Assembly: GCF_900111105.1 (NCBI RefSeq)
Contig: NZ_FOGC01000008.1
Location: 62,001-126,000 of the forward strand
DNA length: 64,000 nt
Direction: 5' to 3'
DNA from: Rosenbergiella nectarea
Lineage (GTDB): Bacteria > Pseudomonadota > Gammaproteobacteria > Enterobacterales > Enterobacteriaceae
Shown here: positions 51,212 through 60,567 of the stretch, one piece after another
Layout of the letters: each line of letters begins with the position of its first letter
Position numbering within the stretch: the first letter of the stretch is position 1
Program-made: the position numbers and the translations under genes
The notes under the pieces: model-generated
Database searches by the model: none
Told to the model about the DNA's origin: nothing
The model's input: only the letters and a program-made list of their open reading frames with translations

Positions 51212-51918
51212 CCACTCACCAAGAACAGACGACCTTACCGAGTCAACCGCTAGATGATGAGCGTGTGAGCGAATATTTACGCGAGCACCCTGATTTCTTT
51301 ATTCATAATGCGCGTCAAGTTGAACAGATGATTATCCCTCATCCGGTAAAAGGTAGTGTGTCTTTGGTTGAATGGCAGTTGGCCCGTCAACGCCAACACA
51401 TTGCAAATTTAGAGCAAGAAATCACGTTATTAATGGAACAAGCACAAGCGAACCAGCATTTGTTTGGTCAACTACTCCATTTGCAATCCCATCTCGCGAC
51501 AGCCAATGATCTCGCCGAACTGCAAAGTCGTTTGCACTATTGGGCAAGAGGGCTTGGATTGGCGGGCGCAACCTTTCGTTTATTTAACGATAGCTGGCAG
51601 TTGGCCGCACCCTCTGGGTTCCACCATCTGGGGTTAGATCGCAATGCTTTTACGCCGTTACAGTTACAGCGATTTAACCAAGAGAGCCACTATCTGGGCC
51701 GCCTGCAGGGCCCAGAACTATTGTTATTGATGCCTGAAGCGAAAGCGATCGGCTCCGTGGCGCTGTCGTTGCTCACGGATAAAGGCCAAGATGTGGGCGT
51801 CCTTATTTTTAGTAGCCGTAACAAAGACCATTATCACCCAGGCATGGGGACGGAATTATTGGATTGTATCGCAGGATTTCTGCCACATTTACTGACTCGT
51901 TGGATGAGTCGCTCATGA
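51208..51918 (+). CDS. yigA: DUF484 family protein YigA
   Basis: Protein of 236 residues (E. coli 235) with a conserved N-terminal segment [20 protein letters not shown], followed by [26 protein letters not shown] and a GAF-like C-terminal domain ([39 protein letters not shown]). No enzyme activity is known. Both ends overlap neighbours by 4 bases (ATGA), so it is always expressed with dapF and xerC. Confidence 0.95.
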   Translation: MTTHQEQTTLPSQPLDDERVSEYLREHPDFFIHNARQVEQMIIPHPVKGSVSLVEWQLARQRQHIANLEQEITLLMEQAQANQHLFGQLLHLQSHLATANDLAELQSRLHYWARGLGLAGATFRLFNDSWQLAAPSGFHHLGLDRNAFTPLQLQRFNQESHYLGRLQGPELLLLMPEAKAIGSVALSLLTDKGQDVGVLIFSSRNKDHYHPGMGTELLDCIAGFLPHLLTRWMSRS

Positions 51919-52826
51919 CGGCCGAGGGCGACGCATTGTTTCAACGCTGTGAAGAGTATTTACGCTATTTGCGGGTCGAGCGGCAGCTCAGCCCCTTGAC
52001 GATCTCCAACTATCAGCGACAGTTACAGGTAATCTGTGAATTTTTTACTGCGGCATCCCTGAGCGCTTGGTCGCAGCTTACCCCGGTACTCATTCGGTCA
52101 ATGGCGGCAGCCTCGCGGCGAGCAGGTTTGAAAGCCTCAAGTCTTGCCTTAAGGCTCTCCTCATTACGCAGCTTTCTCGATTGGCAAGTGTCACAGGGGC
52201 TGTTAGTGGCTAATCCAGCCAAAGGAATAGCCACCCCTCGGGCGGGCCGGCCTTTACCCAAAAATATCGATGTCGATTCCATCAATCAGTTACTGTCCAT
52301 TGATCTGAATGATCCGCTATCGGTTCGCGATCGCGCCATGCTCGAAGTGATGTACGGCGGGGGGCTGCGTCTTTCCGAATTGGTAAATATAGATTGCCAG
52401 CACCTTGAGCTCGAATCGGGGGAAGTGTGGGTCATGGGGAAAGGAAGTAAAGAGCGGCGATTACCTATCGGTAAGACGGCGGTCGAGTGGTTGGTGCGTT
52501 GGCTCGAGATGCGTGAACTCTTTCTGCCAGAAGATAATGCAGTCTTTGTCTCGCAACAAGGTAAACGTATTTCGACGCGTAATGTCCAAAAACGGTTCGC
52601 ACAGTGGGGCGTCTTACAAGGCATTACTACCCATGTTCATCCGCATAAGCTGCGCCACTCTTTTGCCACACATATGTTAGAATCAAGCGGAGATTTGCGC
52701 GCCGTGCAAGAGCTTTTAGGTCATGCGAATCTCTCGACAACGCAGATCTATACTCATTTAGACTTTCAGCATCTTGCCTCGGTCTATGATGCCGCCCATC
52801 CCCGTGCTAAACGAGGTAAAACCTAA
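51915..52826 (+). CDS. xerC: Tyrosine recombinase XerC
   Basis: With XerD resolves chromosome dimers at dif under FtsK control. It has 303 residues (E. coli 298). The N-terminal SAM-like core-binding domain ([20 protein letters not shown]) is followed by the catalytic domain with the first Arg in [11 protein letters not shown], Lys in [24 protein letters not shown] (His and second Arg), the His in [13 protein letters not shown] and the nucleophilic Tyr in IYTHLDF. All catalytic residues are present. The ATG overlaps the yigA stop, and the yigB ATG overlaps its own stop. Confidence 0.97.
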   Translation: MTAEGDALFQRCEEYLRYLRVERQLSPLTISNYQRQLQVICEFFTAASLSAWSQLTPVLIRSMAAASRRAGLKASSLALRLSSLRSFLDWQVSQGLLVANPAKGIATPRAGRPLPKNIDVDSINQLLSIDLNDPLSVRDRAMLEVMYGGGLRLSELVNIDCQHLELESGEVWVMGKGSKERRLPIGKTAVEWLVRWLEMRELFLPEDNAVFVSQQGKRISTRNVQKRFAQWGVLQGITTHVHPHKLRHSFATHMLESSGDLRAVQELLGHANLSTTQIYTHLDFQHLASVYDAAHPRAKRGKT

Positions 52827-53542
52827 TGCGCTTTTATCGACCGATCAATCGCCCACAGGCAATAACATTCGACTTGGATGATACGCTTTACGATAATCGA
52901 CAAGTTATTCTCACTACTGTTGAAAAAACGCATCAGGCACTGCAAGCGTGGCATCCCCGTTTGGCCAACATCACGCCGCAAGACTATGACCGTGTACGGC
53001 TGTTGGTTGAACAGCAACGCCCAGAGATAGTTCATGATGTTACGGCGTGGCGTCAGGCAACCTTAGTCAGCTTGATCCAACGTGTAGGAATGAGCCTTGA
53101 TCAGGCACAGGCTGGGGCCGCAGAGGTGATGACCGTTTTCCATCAGTGGCGCAGCGCGGCGCATATTCCTGAAATGACCCACCGAGTATTGGCTGAACTG
53201 GCAGCTAAAATCCCGTTAGTGGCCATCACTAATGGTAATGCGGATGCTGAGCAGTTGGGCATCGCCCAGTATTTTACGCTAGTGCTACGGGCGGGGCCAG
53301 ACGGCAAAGCAAAGCCTTGCGGCGACCTTTATCAGATTGCCGAGCAGCATTTACGCCTAGCCGCTAATACCATTTTACATGTTGGTGACGACCTGATTAC
53401 TGATGTCCAAGGCGCGCTGGTGGCAGGTTTTCAAGCCTGCTGGATCAATGATCGTCAACAGAACCTGATCACGGCGAGTTCAGCACGAGTTATCCCCCAT
53501 CTAGAAATTTCGCGGTTGGATTCACTGACCAGCTTGCTATAA
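52826..53542 (+). CDS. yigB: HAD-family phosphatase YigB
   Basis: HAD-like hydrolase of 238 residues, as in E. coli, where YigB dephosphorylates FMN and the riboflavin-pathway intermediate ArPP among other substrates. Motif I is ITFDLDDTLYDN, motif II is VAITNGNAD, motif III the lysine in GPDGKAKPCGDLY, and motif IV is HVGDDLITDVQGA. The end contains the uvrD promoter -10 region, so the uvrD control elements overlap its last codons. Confidence 0.94.
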   Translation: MRFYRPINRPQAITFDLDDTLYDNRQVILTTVEKTHQALQAWHPRLANITPQDYDRVRLLVEQQRPEIVHDVTAWRQATLVSLIQRVGMSLDQAQAGAAEVMTVFHQWRSAAHIPEMTHRVLAELAAKIPLVAITNGNADAEQLGIAQYFTLVLRAGPDGKAKPCGDLYQIAEQHLRLAANTILHVGDDLITDVQGALVAGFQACWINDRQQNLITASSARVIPHLEISRLDSLTSLL

Positions 53543-53543
53543 T
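53516..53543 (+). promoter_or_regulatory. uvrD promoter
   Basis: TTGGAT (53516-53521), a 16-base spacer and a perfect -10 TATAAT (53538-53543) overlapping the yigB stop codon. The LexA site begins two bases downstream of the -10. Confidence 0.75.
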
Positions 53544-53545
53544 GG

Positions 53546-53561
53546 CTGTAGATATATACAG
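53546..53561 (+). promoter_or_regulatory. LexA (SOS) box of uvrD
   Basis: CTGTAGATATATACAG fits the CTG-N10-CAG LexA consensus with an AT-rich, nearly palindromic core; one more base pair on each side (G/C) extends the symmetry. It covers the likely transcription start, 28 bases before the uvrD ATG, so LexA would block initiation directly, as known for E. coli uvrD. Confidence 0.92.
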
Positions 53562-53588
53562 CCTCCTCTTACTAATGCAACGGTGCTT

Positions 53589-55751
53589 ATGGACGTTTCT
53601 GAACTGCTCGACGGCTTAAATGATAAACAGCGCGAGGCGGTAGCCGCCCCGCGGAGTAACCTATTGGTTCTAGCTGGCGCAGGCAGTGGTAAAACCCGGG
53701 TATTAGTCCATCGTATCGCTTGGTTATTAACGGTTGAGCGCTGTTCCCCGTATTCCATTATGGCGGTGACTTTTACCAATAAAGCCGCCGCGGAGATGCG
53801 TCATCGTATTGAGGAAGTTGTCGGGACGAGCCAAGGCGGCATGTGGATCGGCACATTCCATGGTTTGGCGCATCGCCTATTGCGCGCGCATCCGCTTGAT
53901 GCAGGCCTACCCGCTGATTTCCAAATTCTTGACAGTGAAGACCAGTTACGCCTGCTTAAACGGTTAATTAAAGCGCTAAACCTGGATGATAAACAGTGGC
54001 CAGCGCGGCAAGCCATGTGGTACATCAATGGTAAAAAAGACGAAGGCTTAAGGCCAAAGCATATCGATAGTTATGGCAACCCGGTCGAGAAAACCTGGTT
54101 ATCTATCTATCAAGCTTATCAAGAAGCCTGCGACCGTGCAGGACTGGTTGATTTTGCCGAACTGTTACTGCGCGCCCATGAGTTATGGCTTAACAAACCT
54201 CATCTGCTTAATCATTATCGCGAACGTTTCACTAATCTATTAGTCGACGAATTCCAAGATACTAACAATATCCAATACGCTTGGATCCGTATGTTGGCGG
54301 GCGACAGCAGTAAAGTGATGATTGTTGGCGATGATGACCAATCCATTTATGGATGGCGCGGTGCGCAAGTAGAAAATATCCAGCGTTTCCTCAGCGATTT
54401 CCCTGGGGCACAGACCATCCGCTTGGAACAAAACTACCGTTCCACGCGTAATATCCTGCAAGCCGCGAATATTCTGATTGCTAACAACTCGGGACGACTT
54501 GGCAAAGAGCTGTGGACGGAAGATGATTCTGGTGAGCCAATCTCTTTGTATTGTGCATTCAACGAGCTGGATGAGGCGCGTTTTGTCGTGAACCGTATTC
54601 GTCAATGGCATGAGCAGGGCGGCGCACTGGCCGACTGCGCAATACTCTACCGCAGTAATGCTCAGTCACGGGTACTGGAAGAAGCCTTACTACAAAGCAC
54701 CTTGCCTTACCGCATTTATGGCGGGATGCGCTTTTTCGAGCGACAAGAAATCAAAGATGCCTTGGCCTATTTACGGTTAATGGCGAACCGCAATGACGAT
54801 GCGGCGTTCGAACGGGTAGTGAACACTCCTACGCGGGGCATTGGCGATCGAACGTTGGACGTTGTTCGCCAATTCGCACGCGACCGACAAATGACGCTTT
54901 GGCAGAGCGCACGTGAGCTTCTGCAAGAAAAAGTCTTAGCGGGTCGTGCAGCCTCAGCTCTACAGCGTTTTATCGAACTGATTGAATCTCTGGTTTATGA
55001 AACCGGAGAAATGCCGCTCCATGTTCAAACCGATCGGGTCATTAAAGACTCGGGACTGTGGATAATGTACGAGCAGGAGAAAGGGGAAAAAGGCCAAGCC
55101 CGGATTGAGAACTTGGAAGAGCTGGTGACCGCTACGCGCCAATTTAGTTATCAAGATGAAAATGAAGACTTGATGCCACTTCAAGCTTTCCTCTCCCATG
55201 CCGCGCTGGAAGCGGGTGAAGGGCAAGCGGATAAATGGCAAGATGCTGTACAGCTGATGACCCTCCACTCAGCAAAAGGCTTAGAATTTAGCCAGGTCTT
55301 TATTGTCGGGATGGAAGAGGGGATGTTCCCAAGCCAAATGTCGATTGAAGAGAGTGGACGTTTAGAAGAAGAGCGCCGTCTCGCCTATGTGGGGGTCACT
55401 CGCGCGATGAAAAAACTGACCCTGACCTTTGCGGAAAGCCGACGGTTATATGGGAAGGAAGTCAGCCACCGACCGTCACGGTTTATTGGTGAGTTACCTG
55501 AAGAGTGTGTGGAAGAAGTCAGATCGCGCGCGAATATTACTCGTCCGGTTGACACCAAACGGATGGGGGCACCAGTGATGGCCAATGATAGCGGCTGGTC
55601 GTTGGGTCAGCGAGTACGTCATAGTAAGTTCGGGGAAGGGACTATTATCAATCTTGAGGGCAGTGGCGAGCATTGTCGCTTACAAATAGCCTTTCAAGGA
55701 CAAGGCGTGAAATGGCTTGTTGCGGCTTATGCACGTTTAGAAGCAGTTTAA
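53589..55751 (+). CDS. uvrD: DNA helicase II UvrD
   Basis: Superfamily 1A 3'-5' helicase of nucleotide-excision and mismatch repair, which also removes RecA filaments and backtracks RNA polymerase. It has 720 residues, exactly as in E. coli. Walker A is AGAGSGKTR with K35; other motifs are [68 protein letters not shown] and RRLAYVGVTRAM. The C-terminal Tudor-like RNA-polymerase-binding domain is intact (LGQRVRHSKFGEGTIINLEG). Start at 53589 (MDVSELLDGLNDKQREAV). Induced by DNA damage through the LexA box upstream. Confidence 0.98.
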   Translation: MDVSELLDGLNDKQREAVAAPRSNLLVLAGAGSGKTRVLVHRIAWLLTVERCSPYSIMAVTFTNKAAAEMRHRIEEVVGTSQGGMWIGTFHGLAHRLLRAHPLDAGLPADFQILDSEDQLRLLKRLIKALNLDDKQWPARQAMWYINGKKDEGLRPKHIDSYGNPVEKTWLSIYQAYQEACDRAGLVDFAELLLRAHELWLNKPHLLNHYRERFTNLLVDEFQDTNNIQYAWIRMLAGDSSKVMIVGDDDQSIYGWRGAQVENIQRFLSDFPGAQTIRLEQNYRSTRNILQAANILIANNSGRLGKELWTEDDSGEPISLYCAFNELDEARFVVNRIRQWHEQGGALADCAILYRSNAQSRVLEEALLQSTLPYRIYGGMRFFERQEIKDALAYLRLMANRNDDAAFERVVNTPTRGIGDRTLDVVRQFARDRQMTLWQSARELLQEKVLAGRAASALQRFIELIESLVYETGEMPLHVQTDRVIKDSGLWIMYEQEKGEKGQARIENLEELVTATRQFSYQDENEDLMPLQAFLSHAALEAGEGQADKWQDAVQLMTLHSAKGLEFSQVFIVGMEEGMFPSQMSIEESGRLEEERRLAYVGVTRAMKKLTLTFAESRRLYGKEVSHRPSRFIGELPEECVEEVRSRANITRPVDTKRMGAPVMANDSGWSLGQRVRHSKFGEGTIINLEGSGEHCRLQIAFQGQGVKWLVAAYARLEAV

Positions 55752-56068
55752 TATTGACGGTTCTTGACGATATTTTCGTCTCGTCGTAACATGCGCACAC
55801 TAAAATTCTTAGAGGACAATGACCTTGGACACCCCCAGTCGATGCTGGATCAATTTCCTACTGATTAGGAAAAACTGCTAAGGTTACCGTTCTTTGACCG
55901 GTGAGCTTAGCTGTTTACCGGTGATTATTTCCCGTCATCACGATCATCAGCACTGATGTATTCACACTCTGTGGCCCCGTGTTCAAGTATCGCTATTTTA
56001 CTCATTAAGATAAATGAGGAATGGCTTTGTCTTGTCCCTGCCGATAAAGCAAGGGGAGTCATACTGCT
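55752..56068 (+). promoter_or_regulatory. corA leader region with mutually exclusive hairpins
   Basis: 317 bases separate uvrD from corA. After a short open frame (55791-55868) come two overlapping hairpins: GCTAAG (55877-55882) with CTTAGC (55906-55911), helped by inner ACCG/CGGT, and ACCGGT (55897-55902) with ACCGGT (55917-55922). Both use 55899-55902, so only one can form at a time. In Salmonella the corA leader is known to hold a short translated frame and alternative structures that govern Rho-dependent termination; this layout fits that model. Confidence 0.55.
55791..55868 (+). CDS. Possible corA leader peptide (CorL-like)
   Basis: Short open frame of 25 codons (MRTLKFLEDNDLGHPQSMLD and five more residues) in the corA leader, ending 8 bases before the first regulatory hairpin. 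It has two proline codons and no strong ribosome site. Its place and size agree with the regulatory short frame of the Salmonella corA leader, but I do not remember that sequence well enough to claim homology. Its likely role is in cis, by ribosome position, rather than as a free peptide. Confidence 0.45.
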   Translation: MRTLKFLEDNDLGHPQSMLDQFPTD

Positions 56069-57022
56069 ATGTTGAGTGCTTTCAAACTCGAAGAAAATCG
56101 CTTAAGCCGGATGGAAACTGAAGAGAGTAATGTCGCACTCTCTAATGCCGTTTGGGTTGATTTAATTGAGCCAGATGAAGATGAACGCGATCTGGTACAA
56201 CAAACACTGGGCCAGGGTTTGGCGACTCGGCCAGAACTTGAAGATATCGAAGCCTCTGCGCGTTTTTTCGAAGACGAAGATGGTCTACATATCCACTCAT
56301 TCTTCTTTTATGAAGATGCTGACGATCACGCTGGTAACGCGACAGTCGCTTTTACCATTCGTGATGGGCGTCTTTTCACCTTACGTGAACGTGAACTTCC
56401 CGCTTTTCGCTTGTATCGGATGCGTGCCCGCAGCCAAACCTTAATCGATGGTAATGTCTTTGAAGTCTTATTGGATCTGTTCGAGACCAAAATCGAGCAG
56501 CTAGCCGACGAAATCGAGAATATCTATAGCGCCCTGGAAAAATTAAGTCGCGTGATCATGGAAGGGCAACAGGGCGAAGAGTACGACGAAGCGCTCTCCC
56601 GCTTAGCAGAGCTAGAAGATATCGGTTGGAAAGTGCGCCTCTGTCTGATGGATACTCAACGCGCCTTAAACTTTTTGATCCGTAAAGCTCGACTCCCCGC
56701 GAATCAGTTAGAACAAGCTCGCGAAGTTCTGCGCGATATCGACTCATTACTGCCGCACAACGAATCACTCTTTCAAAAAGTCAACTTTTTGATGCAAGCG
56801 GCAATGGGCTTTATCAGTATTGAGCAAAACCGCATTATTAAAATATTCTCAGTGGTATCGGTGGTCTTCCTCCCCCCGACATTGGTCGCCTCAAGTTATG
56901 GAATGAACTTCGAGTTTATGCCGGAGCTTAAGTGGAGCTTTGGCTACCCTGGGGCCATTTTATTAATGATATTGGCGGGTTTGGCACCCTATCTCTACTT
57001 TAAACGTAAAAACTGGTTATAA
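56069..57022 (+). CDS. corA: Magnesium/cobalt/nickel channel CorA
   Basis: Homopentameric inner-membrane Mg2+ channel, 317 residues (E. coli 316). A large acidic cytoplasmic funnel (residues 1-250) contains [40 protein letters not shown] and [14 protein letters not shown]; two C-terminal membrane helices follow, with the selectivity signature GMN in [16 protein letters not shown] and a basic end FKRKNWL. It is monocistronic, with a structured leader and an intrinsic terminator. Confidence 0.98.
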   Translation: MLSAFKLEENRLSRMETEESNVALSNAVWVDLIEPDEDERDLVQQTLGQGLATRPELEDIEASARFFEDEDGLHIHSFFFYEDADDHAGNATVAFTIRDGRLFTLRERELPAFRLYRMRARSQTLIDGNVFEVLLDLFETKIEQLADEIENIYSALEKLSRVIMEGQQGEEYDEALSRLAELEDIGWKVRLCLMDTQRALNFLIRKARLPANQLEQAREVLRDIDSLLPHNESLFQKVNFLMQAAMGFISIEQNRIIKIFSVVSVVFLPPTLVASSYGMNFEFMPELKWSFGYPGAILLMILAGLAPYLYFKRKNWL

Positions 57023-57030
57023 CTCTCTCT

Positions 57031-57053
57031 ACGGCGCCCAAGGCGCCGTTTTT
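57031..57053 (+). terminator. Intrinsic terminator after corA
   Basis: ACGGCGCC (57031-57038), loop CAA, GGCGCCGT (57042-57049), then TTTT. A perfect GC-rich 8-bp stem, 8 bases after the stop. Confidence 0.93.
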
Positions 57054-57186
57054 ACGGGGAGTAAAAACAGCAGAAAGATTTATGATGAAGCTGTCTCGTC
57101 TTCCTCTGATAGACAGAAATTTAATTAAACCTAAATATTATGACTATTTGATATTTATCACTTTTATATGAAAGTTAATGCTTTTT

Positions 57187-57204
57187 ATGTGATGTGCAAC
57201 ACAA
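57187..57204 (+). promoter_or_regulatory. Candidate CRP-cAMP site
   Basis: TGTGA (57188-57192), six bases, ACACA (57199-57203): one mismatch from TGTGA-N6-TCACA, with AT-rich flanks. It lies in the AT-rich 266-base gap between the corA terminator and the small secreted protein gene. A TTAATA at 57224-57229 would place the site near -41 for a class II activated promoter. Confidence 0.55.
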
Positions 57205-57319
57205 ATTGTAAAAAAATATATTCTTAATAGATAAGATTTAATTCATTTTTTTACAAAACGAAACGCTTAATTACGACCAGAGATGTACCTTTAAGTCTCA
57301 CACCAGAGGAGTCTATATT

Positions 57320-57556
57320 ATGAAAAAAATAACTATCGCTATGCTCGCTTTACTTGCACTACCAGCGGCTTCTTTTGCAAAAAGCATCTCTGTAACCGAC
57401 ATCTCGTTACAAGGCGCTGAAAATAAGATTATGAAGATTGCCGATAACCATGACGCTGAATATAAAATTACGGGTGCTAGCTCCGGTAACTTTGTACGAA
57501 TGACGGCTGTATTACACAACATCCAAGATGTCTCAGGGTTAGGCCGAAAAAATTAA
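57320..57556 (+). CDS. Small secreted DUF1471 (YhcN/BhsA-like) family protein
   Basis: Protein of 78 residues. The signal peptide is residues 1-20 (MKKITIAMLALLALPAASFA), leaving a mature form of about 58 residues. The mature part has the DUF1471 pattern: an initial strand SISVTDISL, a helix rich in small and charged residues ENKIMKIADNHDAEYKIT, then a strand after a turn (SSGNFVRMTAVLHNI). Relatives are periplasmic or outer-membrane stress proteins such as YhcN and BhsA; none has a known enzyme activity. AGAGGA precedes the ATG. E. coli has yigFG, rarD and yigI in this place, so it is a local difference. The family call is from pattern only. Confidence 0.72.
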   Translation: MKKITIAMLALLALPAASFAKSISVTDISLQGAENKIMKIADNHDAEYKITGASSGNFVRMTAVLHNIQDVSGLGRKN

Positions 57557-57565
57557 TCAGTATTC

Positions 57566-57603
57566 ATTTGGAGGGTGATGCACGGCTTTCACCCTCTTCA
57601 AAT
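57566..57603 (+). other. Hairpin after the DUF1471 gene
   Basis: GAGGGTGA (57571-57578) pairs with TCACCCTC (57589-57596), extended by ATTTG/CAAAT. No T-run follows; it could be a stabiliser or a bidirectional structure. The rest of the gap up to pldA (57604-57810) shows nothing else clear. Confidence 0.55.
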
Positions 57604-57810
57604 GTCGTACTTCTCACCCTTTAGCGTTACTCGACTCTCTTACGTCCCTGCCTAAATGAGTACCAATTTCAACCCGCATAGAGAAGTTCTCCTTTATTGT
57701 CATATTCTGCTGTCATAAAAAACCATTTCAGGTCAAAATTACGCCCTTAGTACGATAATCTTTTAGTCATGCTTGACGAATTTGATCAATTACGGGTGAT
57801 AGGGACAACT

Positions 57811-58692
57811 ATGCAACGAAAGTGTTTGGTGTTGGCGGCAGCGCTAGCGTTACCTCTGGGAGCTAACGCAGAAAGTAATGGGTATGATGTGGGTGTACAG
57901 AATAACCCGCCTGTTTATGGCAGCATTATCTCAAATCTATTACAAAAGCATGATAGCGCTTTCGTTCTCTATCCTTACGAAAGTAACTATGTGTTGTATA
58001 CCTACACCAGTAATATCAACAAGGGCGCGATTGAAAGCTATAACTGGGGCCATAATGCCCGCAAGGATGAGCTAAAATTCCAATTAAGCTTAGCCTTCCC
58101 TATCTGGCTCGGTATTTTAGGTGATAACTCAGTCTTAGCCGCTTCTTACACCCAGCGTTCTTGGTGGCAAATCTCAAACAGCAAAGAATCTTCACCTTTC
58201 CGCGAAACGAACTACGAACCTCAGCTGTTCATTGGCTGGGCAACAGACTACTCGTTAGGTGACTGGACGCTGCGTGATGTCGAGACCGGCTTAAACCATG
58301 AATCGAACGGACGTAGTGATCCCACTTCCCGTAGTTGGAACCGTGGCTACCTGCGTTTAATGGCGGAAAATGGTAATATGACAGCCGAAATTAAGCCTTG
58401 GGTGCGTCTTGATACGGGCGGTGGTGACGACGATAACCCAGATATCATCAAATATATGGGACATTATCGTGCTAAATTAGGCTATAAATGGGGCGAAAGC
58501 GTCTTCAGCGTTGAAGGTCAATATAATTGGAATTCCGGTTACGGTGGCGCTCAACTAGGCTGGAGCTATCCAATCACCCACAACGTCAGATTTTACACCC
58601 AAGTCTACAGTGGTTATGGCGAATCGTTAATCGACTATAATCACCGTCAAACGCGGGTTGGTATTGGTCTAACTCTTAATGATGTTCTCTGA
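57811..58692 (+). CDS. pldA: Outer membrane phospholipase A
   Basis: Twelve-stranded outer-membrane beta-barrel that removes acyl chains from mislocalised phospholipids, keeping lipid asymmetry; dimeric and calcium-dependent. It has 293 residues (E. coli 289). The signal peptide ends ANA at residue 20. The catalytic triad is H163, S165 and N177 in GLNHESNGRSDP and RSWNRGYLR. The last residues LTLNDVL are less aromatic than usual for a barrel end, but the body matches PldA throughout. The ATG at 57811 is preferred over one 14 codons earlier because it gives a clean signal peptide. Confidence 0.96.
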   Translation: MQRKCLVLAAALALPLGANAESNGYDVGVQNNPPVYGSIISNLLQKHDSAFVLYPYESNYVLYTYTSNINKGAIESYNWGHNARKDELKFQLSLAFPIWLGILGDNSVLAASYTQRSWWQISNSKESSPFRETNYEPQLFIGWATDYSLGDWTLRDVETGLNHESNGRSDPTSRSWNRGYLRLMAENGNMTAEIKPWVRLDTGGGDDDNPDIIKYMGHYRAKLGYKWGESVFSVEGQYNWNSGYGGAQLGWSYPITHNVRFYTQVYSGYGESLIDYNHRQTRVGIGLTLNDVL

Positions 58693-58708
58693 TTAAAACA
58701 GGTAGCGT

Positions 58709-60532
58709 GTGGCAACAGTGCTAGAAGCGGACCGGGAGGCTGACGCCATTCAGGTACTGCAGGAAACGTTCGGTTACCAGCAGTTCCGTCCCGGTCAAGA
58801 CGGTATTATTCAAGCGGCGATCTCTGGACAAGACTGTCTTGTGGTAATGCCGACTGGCGGTGGTAAGTCACTGTGTTACCAAATACCCGCGTTAGTGCGT
58901 AATGGACTCACGCTGGTGGTTTCCCCTCTTATTTCACTGATGAAAGATCAGGTCGACCAACTGCGCGCAAACGGTGTTAGCGCAGAGAGTCTTAACTCAA
59001 GCCAACCCAGAGAGACTCAGCAACAGATTTATCAAGCCTGTCGAGAAGGTAAGATTAAGCTCTTGTATGTGGCACCAGAACGTTTGATGATGGAGAGTTT
59101 TCTCGACACATTGAGTAGCTGGCATCCCGCCCTGATTGCGGTCGATGAGGCGCACTGTATTTCGCAATGGGGACATGATTTTCGTCCAGAATATGGCGTA
59201 ATTGGCCGTCTGCGAGAACGGTTCCCCTCACTACCGATTATGGCCTTAACGGCTACGGCAGACAGCACCACTCGTCAAGATATCTTGCAGCGTCTTCAGC
59301 TTCATGAGCCCTTTATTCAGGTAAGTAGTTTTGACCGGCCTAATATCCGCTACACGCTGGTCGATAAATATAAACCGACAGACCAGTTGCTCACTTACCT
59401 ACGCGATCAGCGAGGCAAGTGCGGGATTATTTACTGCAACAGCCGCGCAAAAGTAGAAGATATTACCGCTCGTTTACAGAGTCGCGGCTGGAGTGTAGGC
59501 GCCTATCATGCAGGCCTTGAGGCGGGCGAGCGAGCTCGGGTTCAAGAAGCCTTCCAGCGTGATGATCTACAAATCGTGGTGGCGACCGTCGCATTTGGTA
59601 TGGGGATTAATAAACCGAATGTCCGCTTTGTTTTCCATCTGGATATTCCGCGTAATATCGAGTCCTATTATCAGGAGACGGGAAGAGCGGGGCGCGATGG
59701 TTTACCTGCTGAAGCGATGATGTTGTACGATCCCGCAGATATGGGATGGTTACGCCGTTGTCTGGATGAGAAAAGCCCAGGACTAAGCCAAGATATTGAG
59801 CGGCATAAGCTCAATGCCATGGGGGCATTTGCCGAAGCGCAAACCTGTCGACGCTTAGTGCTGCTCAACTACTTTGGTGAAAATCGTCAAGCAGCCTGCG
59901 GTAACTGCGATATCTGTTTGGACCCTCCTCGTCGCTACGACGGTTTAGTCGATGCACAAAAAGCGCTATCCACCATTTACAGAGTCGGCCAACGTTTTGG
60001 TATGGGGTATATTGTTGAAGTACTGAGAGGAGCCGCTAATCAGCGTATAAAAGAGTTCGGTCACGACAAGTTACCCGTTTATGCGATTGGTCGCGACCAA
60101 AGTCACGAACATTGGGTTAACGTATTACGGCAACTGATCCACCTCGGATTGGTTACCCAAAATATTAGCCAGCATTCCGCACTGCAACTGACAGAGAGTG
60201 CCCGGCCCGTATTACGCAGCGAATCGCCGCTGCAGTTAGCGGTTCCTCGGATCATCGTGACTAAAACCCGTCCGGTGATGAGCCGTTTGTCAGGAAGTCA
60301 TTATGATAAAAAGCTCTTCGCTAAACTACGGAAGTTACGTAAGGCGATTGCGGATGAGGAAAACATACCTCCGTACGTGGTGTTTAACGATGCAACACTG
60401 ATTGAGTTATCTGAGATTCAACCGATATCGCCGTCTGAAATGTTGGGGATAAATGGTATTGGGCAACGTAAATTAGAACGTTTCGGACGTCCTTTTATGC
60501 AGTTGATTAAACAACATTTGGACGATGAGTAA
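58709..60532 (+). CDS. recQ: ATP-dependent DNA helicase RecQ
   Basis: 3'-5' helicase of the RecF recombination pathway. It has 607 residues (E. coli 609). The order is helicase core with Walker A MPTGGGKS (K53), VDEAHCISQWGHDFRPEY (II with aromatic-rich loop) and QETGRAGRDGLPAE (VI); the zinc-binding domain with four cysteines (TCRRL, CGNCDIC); winged helix; and the HRDC domain at the end (LRKLRKAIADEENIPPYVVF). The start is GTG at 58709, 16 bases after pldA, giving MATVLEAD. Probably co-transcribed with pldA. Confidence 0.97.
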   Translation: MATVLEADREADAIQVLQETFGYQQFRPGQDGIIQAAISGQDCLVVMPTGGGKSLCYQIPALVRNGLTLVVSPLISLMKDQVDQLRANGVSAESLNSSQPRETQQQIYQACREGKIKLLYVAPERLMMESFLDTLSSWHPALIAVDEAHCISQWGHDFRPEYGVIGRLRERFPSLPIMALTATADSTTRQDILQRLQLHEPFIQVSSFDRPNIRYTLVDKYKPTDQLLTYLRDQRGKCGIIYCNSRAKVEDITARLQSRGWSVGAYHAGLEAGERARVQEAFQRDDLQIVVATVAFGMGINKPNVRFVFHLDIPRNIESYYQETGRAGRDGLPAEAMMLYDPADMGWLRRCLDEKSPGLSQDIERHKLNAMGAFAEAQTCRRLVLLNYFGENRQAACGNCDICLDPPRRYDGLVDAQKALSTIYRVGQRFGMGYIVEVLRGAANQRIKEFGHDKLPVYAIGRDQSHEHWVNVLRQLIHLGLVTQNISQHSALQLTESARPVLRSESPLQLAVPRIIVTKTRPVMSRLSGSHYDKKLFAKLRKLRKAIADEENIPPYVVFNDATLIELSEIQPISPSEMLGINGIGQRKLERFGRPFMQLIKQHLDDE

Positions 60533-60567
60533 TTCACTCTACCTCTAGGCCATAACAAGGAGCTTTC

